Source: a virus
Strand: one strand, 5' to 3'
Virus record (IMG/VR): IMGVR_UViG_3300010371_000070
Coordinates: 1-38,269 of that record
Length of the DNA: 38,269 bases
Shown: positions 28,453 through 34,103 of the stretch, one piece after another
Numbering within the stretch: the first letter of the stretch is position 1
Layout: each line of letters begins with the position of its first letter
Notes under the pieces: generated by a model
Told to the model about the DNA's origin: nothing
The model's input: the letters and a program-made list of their open reading frames with translations, nothing else
Databases searched by the model: none
Program-made: the position numbers and the translations under genes

Positions 28453-29210
28453 GCAAGTGGTTCCGTTGGTACGAAGGGACGTGCGAGGACGGCAAGTTCC
28501 GCTGCGTCGCGCGTAACGCTGGCGTAACGGTAGCCAGCGTTATGGGTGTGTGGGCAGTGCTCTTGGAGGACGCTTCGCACGACGACCACCGAGGTATAGC
28601 GGTCCGCGGAGAGGACTTTTACGCGGCCATTCTCGACCTCGGACCAGAGCTCCAGACCATCTTGGAGGAGATGCAAAAGCTCAATCTGATCAAATGCTGC
28701 ACGAACGACACGATCGAGATAACGCGTTGGAAAGAAAGACAGTTTGAGACGGACGCGACAGACGGAACGAACGCCGAAAGGCAACGTCGCTGGCGCGAGA
28801 AACGAAAAGCAAACGCCGATGTAACGGACCGTAACGGAAGTGTAACGGCAACGAAACGACCAGATACAGATACAGATACAGATACAGAGAAGAAAGAATA
28901 TTGTCCGGTCGCCAAGGCGACGCGGACCAAGAACGGCTACTCGGAAGATTTTGAAAAGTTCTGGCAGAGCTATCCGCGAACTCCGACCATGTCGAAGTCC
29001 GAAGCCTGGAAGGCTTGGCAGAAGCTGTCGGCCGAGGATCGGGTCTTAGCTGTCCGGGCGATCGAGCCCTACAAACTCCACCTGCGTTCCAAACCAACCC
29101 TCGAAACGGTCCACGCCTGCCGGTTTCTTTCGCAGCGCCGCTTCGAAGGATTCCAAGACTTGCCACCCGTTCCCGCAAAAGTTTTTGACATCAAGGCGCA
29201 CATCGCATGA
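28449..29210 (+). CDS. Replication initiator, lambda O / DnaD-like position
   Basis: 253 residues. The N-terminal ~100 form a winged-helix type domain (WFRWYEGTCEDGKFRCVARN, VASVMGVWAVLLEDASH, EEMQKLNLIKCCTND). A basic, low-complexity centre follows (AERQRRWREKRKANADV, then a Thr-Asp repeat). The C-terminal domain begins YSEDFEKFWQSYPRTPTMSK and is typical of phage replication proteins that load the helicase. The next gene is a DnaB-like ATPase, coupled by ATGA. The centre of the gene holds iteron-like repeats, so the origin probably lies inside it as in lambda O. Confidence 0.8.
   Translation: MSKWFRWYEGTCEDGKFRCVARNAGVTVASVMGVWAVLLEDASHDDHRGIAVRGEDFYAAILDLGPELQTILEEMQKLNLIKCCTNDTIEITRWKERQFETDATDGTNAERQRRWREKRKANADVTDRNGSVTATKRPDTDTDTDTEKKEYCPVAKATRTKNGYSEDFEKFWQSYPRTPTMSKSEAWKAWQKLSAEDRVLAVRAIEPYKLHLRSKPTLETVHACRFLSQRRFEGFQDLPPVPAKVFDIKAHIA
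28821..28903 (+). other. Candidate replication origin inside the initiator gene
   Basis: GTAACGG occurs at 28821, 28831 and 28842 (10-11 bp steps) and once more at 28524. Right after the triplet come four tandem AGATAC units (28862-28885) and an A-rich run AGAGAAGAAAGAATATTG (to 28903). Iterons followed by an easily melted tract inside the initiator gene is the lambda-type origin plan. Function is inferred. Confidence 0.5.
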
Positions 29211-30040
29211 ACAAGCCGATTCCGTTTCCGCGTCACGGCATCGCCGGCTACTACGCGCTGGCAGACCTTCCACAGGGATCCCCGCTCAGTCAGGCGGTGA
29301 AGGAAACCGGATGGCCAGAACTTGACGTGATCTTCAAAATCTATCCGGGGCAGTTCGTCGTCGTCACGGGCAACCCAGGTAGCGGCAAGTCGACGTTCCT
29401 GTTCAACCTCATCGTGAACCTCTGCTACACGCACGGCGCCAAAGCTTGGCTGTATGCGCCGGAGAACGAGCTGAACCTCCTGCAGAAGATCGAGCGCATC
29501 TTCGGCGACAACCAAGGCGGCCACTTGTTCGGCCAATTCGCTAATACTCGATGTTTCGTGCAGTCGTCGAACTATGTGCACTACAACGATGATCCGCGCG
29601 ACATCGAATGGATTCTCGGTAACGCGCTTGCCGCCTACGAAACCGACGGCATCAGCATCGTGATGATCGATCCGTGGAACGAGATCGAGCGCGCGCGTCA
29701 GAAGGACGAAAACCTAACCGACTACATCGGCCGATGCCTGATGCGCGTGAAGATGTTCGCGAGGCAAACCGGCGTGACCGTGTTCATGGTCGCTCATCCG
29801 ACGAAGGCCGCAAACGGCCGCGACGTCACGCTAGCCGACATCGAGGGTTCGATGCACTGGTTCAACAAGTGCGATAATGGCCTGATCGTGCGGCATGAGG
29901 CAGGTAGTCGCGAGACGACAGTGATCAGCGCCAAGGTGCGCGAGCAGCCCTACGCAGGACGCATCGGCCACTGTATTTTCCTCGTCGATGGCGAGACCGG
30001 TGCGTTCAAAGAACAACTCGGAGGAGGGCAGGCGCTGTGA
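29207..30040 (+). CDS. DnaB-type replicative helicase ATPase domain
   Basis: 277 residues. Walker A VVVTGNPGSGKSTFLFNLIV lies at ~48-67 and Walker B IVMIDPWNEIERA at ~150. VFMVAHPTKAANGRD near 190 is the sensor-like motif of DnaB/gp4 helicases and IEGSMHWFNKCDN follows. The N-terminal DnaB domain is missing, as in some phage helicase-like ATPases. It should unwind DNA at the fork after loading by the upstream initiator. Confidence 0.87.
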   Translation: MNKPIPFPRHGIAGYYALADLPQGSPLSQAVKETGWPELDVIFKIYPGQFVVVTGNPGSGKSTFLFNLIVNLCYTHGAKAWLYAPENELNLLQKIERIFGDNQGGHLFGQFANTRCFVQSSNYVHYNDDPRDIEWILGNALAAYETDGISIVMIDPWNEIERARQKDENLTDYIGRCLMRVKMFARQTGVTVFMVAHPTKAANGRDVTLADIEGSMHWFNKCDNGLIVRHEAGSRETTVISAKVREQPYAGRIGHCIFLVDGETGAFKEQLGGGQAL

Positions 30041-30327
30041 TGGATATCGAGGACGATGTCGAGCGAATGCTGTTCTGCGATGTGTGCGGCGCTCCAGCAT
30101 GCTTTGGCTTCGGTGTGACGGTGGACGGCATCAGGATGGGCGACATGGGTTCGTGGCGATGCGAGGAGCATCACCCTACTCGGAAAGCGCGATACACACG
30201 CGAGGAGTGGGCACAGGCGCGCGCGGAGGGACGGCTATACCCGGATCCCTCGGAGCCCAAAGGGGAATGGCAGAGGCTGAGCGAGATCATCGCTCGCGGC
30301 ATGCCGAACAAGGAAGCCGCCGAATGA
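30040..30327 (+). CDS. Small Cys-containing protein, unknown
   Basis: 95 residues from ATG 30040; GTG 30037 just upstream would overlap the helicase stop and is possible. Residues ~12-50 contain LFCDVCGAPACFGFGV and WRCEEHH, a possible zinc site. The rest is polar (TREEWAQARAEGRLYPDP). It ends with ATGA overlap on the LuxR-type gene. No family is recognised. Confidence 0.65.
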   Translation: MDIEDDVERMLFCDVCGAPACFGFGVTVDGIRMGDMGSWRCEEHHPTRKARYTREEWAQARAEGRLYPDPSEPKGEWQRLSEIIARGMPNKEAAE

Positions 30328-30560
30328 CACCGCTCACACCGCGTCAGCAGGAGGTTTGCGCTCTGATCCTGCTTGGCCTGACGAACAAGGAAATAGCCAT
30401 TCGGCTTCGCGTTTCATGGCGCACCGTGGAGGATCACCGCGAGAAGATTTTCGAAAAGTACGGTGTGCGAAGTGCGGTTCACCTTCTGCGTACGATCTAC
30501 AACATCCAACCAGAGCGGGGGCTCTCGAATGAACAGGCTGCGGAATTTATTGACCCGTGA
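30324..30560 (+). CDS. Small LuxR/GerE-type helix-turn-helix regulator
   Basis: 78 residues from ATG 30324 (ATGA overlap). Nearly the whole protein is a LuxR/GerE DNA-binding domain: LTPRQQEVCALILLGLTNKE, IAIRLRVSWRTVEDHREKIF, EKYGVRSAVHLLRTIY. There is no sensor domain. Located in the middle of the rightward operon before the late genes, it is a candidate activator of late transcription; this is inference. Confidence 0.82.
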   Translation: MTPLTPRQQEVCALILLGLTNKEIAIRLRVSWRTVEDHREKIFEKYGVRSAVHLLRTIYNIQPERGLSNEQAAEFIDP

Positions 30561-30633
30561 CGAAAAGGTATTCGCGACGCTCGCAATCATGCTGTGGGTC
30601 GGCGCGCTTGTCGTGAGCGGGGTGTGGCCATGA
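30529..30633 (+). CDS. Tiny membrane protein (34 residues)
   Basis: ATG 30529 lies inside the end of the LuxR-type gene in another frame. A charged start (NRLRNLLTRDEKVF) leads to one membrane helix (ATLAIMLWVGALVVSGVW). Its stop overlaps the next ATG (ATGA). The clean helix and coupled end argue that it is real. Confidence 0.5.
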   Translation: MNRLRNLLTRDEKVFATLAIMLWVGALVVSGVWP

Positions 30634-30812
30634 TCCAGATGCATCGCATGGCGAATGGCGGCGGCCACAAGCGCCGCATCACCCGGCGGCAGCGCGAAGA
30701 AATCCTGCGATTGTCCGAGAGTAACATGACGGCGGCGCAGAAACTCGCCACCAAGCTGAAGCTGTCGCCAACCTATGTGCAGCGGCTGCGGTATGATCGG
30801 GGGATGGCATGA
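30630..30812 (+). CDS. Small helix-turn-helix-like protein
   Basis: 60 residues from ATG 30630 (ATGA overlap). A basic start (MANGGGHKRRITRRQREEIL) is followed by a helix-turn-helix-like unit (NMTAAQKLATKLKLSPTYVQ, RLRYDRGMA). It resembles small resolvase/transposase-type HTH modules and is probably DNA-binding. It ends with ATGA overlap on the next gene. Confidence 0.62.
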   Translation: MIQMHRMANGGGHKRRITRRQREEILRLSESNMTAAQKLATKLKLSPTYVQRLRYDRGMA

Positions 30813-30985
30813 GCCTGTTCGACGGCAAGCCAATCGGGCGGATCGATTTTGGGCCGCGTCCTCGGCCGCAGGAGCCCGCCGATGAGACTTTCAGTTTCAG
30901 CCCCGTGTACTGCGATAAGGTTTGGAAACTCACCAGGCAGATCGCTGAGGGCACCAACGTGGCACAGCGGGAGGTGACGGAATGA
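30809..30985 (+). CDS. Small protein (58 residues), unknown
   Basis: ATG 30809 overlaps the previous stop. The protein is polar with a Pro/Arg-rich start (RIDFGPRPRPQEPADE) and a helix (VYCDKVWKLTRQIAEG). It stops at 30985, one base before the next ATG. It is below usual length limits but chained at both ends. No family is recognised. Confidence 0.55.
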   Translation: MSLFDGKPIGRIDFGPRPRPQEPADETFSFSPVYCDKVWKLTRQIAEGTNVAQREVTE

Positions 30986-30986
30986 C

Positions 30987-31430
30987 ATGGGCGCCGACTG
31001 CATCACATGCGCGATCGCGGACGCGGCGGATCGCATCACGGCATTCCGGCTCGTCCGGCTGCTCGAACAGGGGGAATTGACGATGGCTTTGGAGCTCAAG
31101 GGATTGAAGGCGGAGTCCGTAGCAGCACGGGCTCATCATGCGCGGCTGCTGCAGGCCTACCGCTCGTTCAATGTGGCGGCGCCGGCGCATGCGGCTGAGG
31201 TCGAGGGGCTGTCCGAGGAAATTACGGAGATGTCGTCCGACCTCGCGTTCGCGGTGGGCCTCGGGGGAAACGGTGGCGGCTCTGGAGCCGCTACGGAAGG
31301 CAAGGAGAAGCCTGCCGATCCGCCCAAGGGTGAGGAGCCAAAAACTGAACAGGCAAATCCTGAGCCTCCACAAGTCCAGCAAACACCGGGCGCGCCGTTG
31401 GTCGCGTCCCAGCCGAACTTTCACGAATAG
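30987..31430 (+). CDS. Protein with helical start and Pro-rich tail, unknown
   Basis: 147 residues from ATG 30987, or 115 from ATG 31083, which has a better ribosome site (GGGGGAA). The core is helical (LKAESVAARAHHARLLQAYR, EGLSEEITEMSSDLAFAVGL) and the last ~50 residues are Gly-, Pro- and Glu-rich without structure. It might be a small virion or DNA-packaging helper; no family is recognised. Confidence 0.6.
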   Translation: MGADCITCAIADAADRITAFRLVRLLEQGELTMALELKGLKAESVAARAHHARLLQAYRSFNVAAPAHAAEVEGLSEEITEMSSDLAFAVGLGGNGGGSGAATEGKEKPADPPKGEEPKTEQANPEPPQVQQTPGAPLVASQPNFHE

Positions 31431-31457
31431 GCGCAGCAGGATCTGGAGGTTTGGGGG

Positions 31458-31673
31458 ATGAGCGGTCGGAAGCGGATTTACGAGTGGATGCTGCACTACC
31501 GTAATGTTGCGGAGAGGCGGCGGTTTCGGATCGTCAGGTGGAAGTTGACCGACGAGCAGGCGCGGCAATTCTCGCAGGAATGCGCGGCCGGCAATGCCGT
31601 GATCGCAAAGGAAAATCTCTACCAGTTGCGGAGGGGCTGCAAGATCCTCGATATCCCGGCGGTGATTGTATGA
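31458..31673 (+). CDS. Small basic protein, unknown
   Basis: 71 residues with GGAGGTTTGGGGG before ATG 31458. It is Arg-rich (RKRIYEWMLHYRNVAERRRF) with a helix (DEQARQFSQECAAGNAVIAK) and a hydrophobic end. It is probably nucleic-acid binding. It overlaps the next gene by ATGA. No family is recognised. Confidence 0.65.
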   Translation: MSGRKRIYEWMLHYRNVAERRRFRIVRWKLTDEQARQFSQECAAGNAVIAKENLYQLRRGCKILDIPAVIV

Positions 31674-32173
31674 CCGCGCCGATCAGGATTCCCGAACAGA
31701 ACGAGGTCTTGGCCGTGGTGCGCAACCAGGCCGACCTGGTCGAGGCCTTCCGCAAGATGAAGGCGATCCTCGGCATGACCAATGCGCACTGCGACGAGCT
31801 CGCCAATATGGGCGAGGGTGCGACGGACAAATACCTGGGGCCGACATGCTCCAAGGAGATCGGCGCGCTGACATTTAACCGGTTCTGCTGGCTGTTTGGC
31901 GTGCAATTCGAGATGCGGATTGACCTCGATCAGATGCGGGTCATGGCTGAGCATTGGGACGACCGCAAACGGTTGCGGCCGGCTGAATGGTCGGAGACCA
32001 ACAAGGTCTCGAAGAAGATGCTCAAGAAGGCAAAACCCATTGTCCACAGGGAGTCTGGCAGGCTCGGTGGCATGGTGCGTTGTCACCTGCTTACGCCTAA
32101 GCAGCGATCCGACATCGCCCGGAAAGCCGCCAAATCACGCTGGAATAAATTTCGGAAATTCGGGGTGCGTTGA
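31670..32173 (+). CDS. Phage protein with basic KAA-type tail, probable regulator
   Basis: 167 residues from ATG 31670. The first ~100 are helical (QADLVEAFRKMKAILGMTNA and following). The end has GGMVRCHLLTPKQRSDIARK followed by AAKSRWNKFRKF, a short basic motif shared by many bacterial and phage DNA-associated proteins. This gene is the last before late element E, and its stop overlaps that element. A role as switch from early to late genes is possible but not shown. Confidence 0.65.
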   Translation: MTAPIRIPEQNEVLAVVRNQADLVEAFRKMKAILGMTNAHCDELANMGEGATDKYLGPTCSKEIGALTFNRFCWLFGVQFEMRIDLDQMRVMAEHWDDRKRLRPAEWSETNKVSKKMLKKAKPIVHRESGRLGGMVRCHLLTPKQRSDIARKAAKSRWNKFRKFGVR

Positions 32174-32203
32174 TAGGATTTAGGCGTCTGCCAACATGTG
32201 CAG
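32165..32203 (+). promoter_or_regulatory. Late-unit element E
   Basis: GTGCGTTGATAGG begins 39 bp before ATG 32204. Eight bases (GTGCGTTG) match the other elements and the ninth GG before it is shared too. It overlaps the stop of the upstream gene. No Shine-Dalgarno precedes ATG 32204. This is the most 5' of the series in the late direction. Confidence 0.42.
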
Positions 32204-32728
32204 ATGCCAAATCGCCCCTCACCAGAGCTGATTGCCGCCAAACAGTGGGAAATCAAGCGCCGCTACAGTCGCAATGCCAAGGTAGGCAAGCGAACCCGCT
32301 CCATGGCATCGATCCGCATATCAGAACTCACCCGATGGCTTGACGATGCAGTCGGTGCCGGCATCGAGCTCGAGCCATGCCAATGGTCTGAGGGCATCGC
32401 CCACATCTTCGTGCATCATTTCGTGGTGCTCGCCGACGGCAATCGCCGCGCGTCCAACTGGCTCGAACTCTATTGCCCGTGGATATCCGTGCGAGATCGA
32501 GAGTATATGATTACCGAGGCCAATCACTGCCCGCTCAAATGGTCGGCCGACACATTGGCTTGGAAGATCCGCCTCACCGACGGCAAGCGCGCTGAACTGG
32601 CGATCACCACGATCGGCGCCATCGACTGCGGCCGCGACCAGCGCGCTGCCAGACGCAAGAAACGCAAGGCTGAACGGGAACGAGCCAGACGCGCAGCCAA
32701 GCGCGCAAGCCGCGTGTCCACCATATAG
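32204..32728 (+). CDS. Basic phage protein, unknown
   Basis: 174 residues from ATG 32204 (an in-frame GTG lies at 32198; the ATG fits the element spacing). The N-terminus is basic (KQWEIKRRYSRNAKVGKRTR), the middle has alpha-beta sequence (HIFVHHFVVLADGNRRASNW, LTDGKRAELAITTIGA), and the last ~35 residues are almost all Arg, Lys and Ala. It is probably nucleic-acid binding. Its stop lies in a long dyad (32712-32750). Confidence 0.65.
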   Translation: MPNRPSPELIAAKQWEIKRRYSRNAKVGKRTRSMASIRISELTRWLDDAVGAGIELEPCQWSEGIAHIFVHHFVVLADGNRRASNWLELYCPWISVRDREYMITEANHCPLKWSADTLAWKIRLTDGKRAELAITTIGAIDCGRDQRAARRKKRKAERERARRAAKRASRVSTI

Positions 32729-32750
32729 GTGCTATATATGCTGGACACGC
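32712..32750. repeat. Long dyad over a stop codon
   Basis: GCGTGTCCA (32712-32720) and TGGACACGC (32742-32750) are perfect 9-bp arms. The 21-bp interior also tends to pair (CATATAG at 32722-32728 and CTATATATG at 32732-32740). The stop TAG of the upstream gene is inside. No T-run follows. It could be an RNA hairpin ending the unit or a protein-binding site. Confidence 0.55.
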
Positions 32751-32784
32751 TCCCAGCCTGACGAGCGCAAGCGCGAGGATGTAC

Positions 32785-32970
32785 ATGCAGCACGATGAGG
32801 AATCAGAGAAGCTGATAGCCGAAGCAAGCCGACGCCTCGCTGATCTGCGCACGTACAGGCAGATGTACCGACAAGCCATCGACGAACTCAATCGAACGAC
32901 AGACAACGACTTCGCAAAGACCGAGCTCGAAAGAGTGAGATTGATCTCATTCAGTCGCCACCAGCGGTAA
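32785..32970 (+). CDS. Small helical protein (61 residues), unknown
   Basis: ATG 32785 is preferred to 32779 because GCGAGG then lies six bases upstream. It is acidic then basic, and wholly helical: QHDEESEKLIAEASRRLADL, RTYRQMYRQAIDELNRTTDN. It could form a dimeric coil. It is the last gene before the non-coding origin/packaging region. Confidence 0.6.
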   Translation: MQHDEESEKLIAEASRRLADLRTYRQMYRQAIDELNRTTDNDFAKTELERVRLISFSRHQR

Positions 32971-32999
32971 CGATGACTTTGTCAACGATCTCCGCGCTC

Positions 33000-33066
33000 T
33001 TATCCACACAGTGTATGTTCCTCATCAAGGAACAACTATATACATATATATCAATAGCTTAGCTTA
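33000..33066 (+). other. DnaA box, hairpin and AT-rich tract (origin-like)
   Basis: TTATCCACA at 33000-33008 is a perfect consensus DnaA box. GTTCCT (33017-33022) and AGGAAC (33028-33033) form a short hairpin. ACTATATACATATATATCAA and a following TAGCTTAGCTTA are strikingly AT-rich for this genome. The set resembles a DnaA-dependent origin with an unwinding element. It may be a second origin or a host-factor site. Confidence 0.5.
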
Positions 33067-33272
33067 TGGCTGTGTCAGTCATGCGCAAATGATGCCAGGC
33101 GCAACGCTCGCGCTGGCGAAACCCAGACTGAGATAAATCAAGGACTTGGCCGAAAAGACCGGGGAGGGGGTGGGGGCAGGCGGAAAATCCCGCCCGCGCG
33201 CACACGCGACATCCCCATTTGATTTCGCGGACTTGGCCTGAATTGTGTTGCTTTACGGCAACGGGTTTGAGG
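33067..33272 (+). other. Non-coding G-rich region, packaging-site candidate
   Basis: No credible gene. It has a G-run series GGGG-A-GGGGG-T-GGGGG (33161-33176), a hairpin GGCGG-N6-CCGCC just after it, and the direct repeat GGACTTGGCC at 33142-33151 and 33229-33238. It lies directly upstream of the small terminase gene, where cos or pac sites are commonly found. Assignment is by position and repeats. Confidence 0.4.
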
Positions 33273-33312
33273 GTGCGTTGTCGGCCGTCACGGGTTACCG
33301 GATTTTGGTTCC
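33273..33312 (+). promoter_or_regulatory. Late-unit element D before terminase
   Basis: GTGCGTTGTCG starts exactly 40 bp before ATG 33313, with one difference from elements A and B. The bases before the ATG (ATTTTGGTTCC) contain no Shine-Dalgarno. It heads the terminase operon. Confidence 0.5.
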
Positions 33313-33912
33313 ATGGCTGAACCGCTTTACCCCATGAGTTTTCCTGAAGATTGGTCGAGTTTTGGCCCGAAGGTGCAGGCTCTGCGCGATCGGGAGCGGA
33401 GGTTTGTCTGGGCCTACCTGATCAATTCGATGACCCCTGTGGGGGCGAATGGGTCGCAGTCGGCTCGGGACGCTGGCTATTCGGACCGAGCGGAGGGGGC
33501 GAAGGTCAGGGCGCATGAGTTGCTGCACCGGCAGGACGTCCAGGAGGCGATCCACGAGCTTGCGATGCGGGAGCTACGCGGATTGGCGCTTCCGGCTTTG
33601 GCTGCAATTTCGGACATCCTGAGGAAGCCTGACCATCCGGACCGGCAGAAGGTGGCTTTGTCGGTTCTGTCGCGGCTGGGGATGGGTGAGCAGAGCGGAG
33701 TGAACCTCCACATGACCGGCGAGGTGACGGTCAACCACACGGATGCGGCGCTGGATGATCTGCGGCGATTGCTGGACCTGGGCGTACCGCGGGAGAAGCT
33801 GGTCGAGACGTTCGGGTATTCCGGGCTTTCCCGGTACGAGAAGATGCTGGCGCAGCGCGAGGGGGAACGATTGCCACCGCCGGCAGTGATCGAGGGAGAG
33901 GTGAACAGATGA
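33313..33912 (+). CDS. terS: Terminase small subunit
   Basis: 199 residues. The N-terminal DNA-binding region has the common terminase small pattern: RDRERRFVWAYLINSMTPVG, then SQSARDAGYSDRAEGAKVRA and HELLHRQDVQEAIHELAMRE. The centre is helical (oligomer-forming) and the C-terminus (PPPAVIEGEVNR) may contact the large subunit. It recognises the packaging site, probably just upstream. ATGA overlap links it to the next frame. Confidence 0.87.
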   Translation: MAEPLYPMSFPEDWSSFGPKVQALRDRERRFVWAYLINSMTPVGANGSQSARDAGYSDRAEGAKVRAHELLHRQDVQEAIHELAMRELRGLALPALAAISDILRKPDHPDRQKVALSVLSRLGMGEQSGVNLHMTGEVTVNHTDAALDDLRRLLDLGVPREKLVETFGYSGLSRYEKMLAQREGERLPPPAVIEGEVNR

Positions 33913-34103
33913 TTGGCGGCGGGGTGTACGACACGCGTGATGCGGCCGAGGCGGCCGCAGAAAAGACTTTGCGGGGAATATTGGTCGCAACAGCCGATTG
34001 CGGGAAGACTACCCGGAGCCGGTGTATTTCCGCATCATTTGGCGTCTACCGAGCAAATACGAACCCGAATGTCTGGGTTTGGGAAAGCCCCCCGCGTGGC
34101 TGA
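33909..34103 (+). CDS. Small protein between the terminase genes
   Basis: 64 residues starting with ATGA overlap on the small terminase. YDTRDAAEAAAEKTLRGILV is a good helix, followed by mixed sequence (CISASFGVYRANTNPNVWVW). It overlaps the start of the large terminase by 8-35 bases depending on the start used there. The coupled start and protein-like composition favour it. The function is unknown. Confidence 0.5.
   Translation: MIGGGVYDTRDAAEAAAEKTLRGILVATADCGKTTRSRCISASFGVYRANTNPNVWVWESPPRG

Noticed and set aside
28862-28885. AGATAC tandem as a slippage-controlled switch
   Set aside because: Six-base units keep the reading frame, so copy changes would only alter a Thr-Asp run; an origin role is more likely.
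32074-32084. GTGCGTTGTC as a further late promoter
   Set aside because: It lies inside a coding frame with no start codon or gap 40 bp on; probably chance or a decayed copy.
33913-34068. N-terminal extension of the large terminase
   Set aside because: No protein-like pattern, no start codon with a ribosome site; it overlaps a better small frame.
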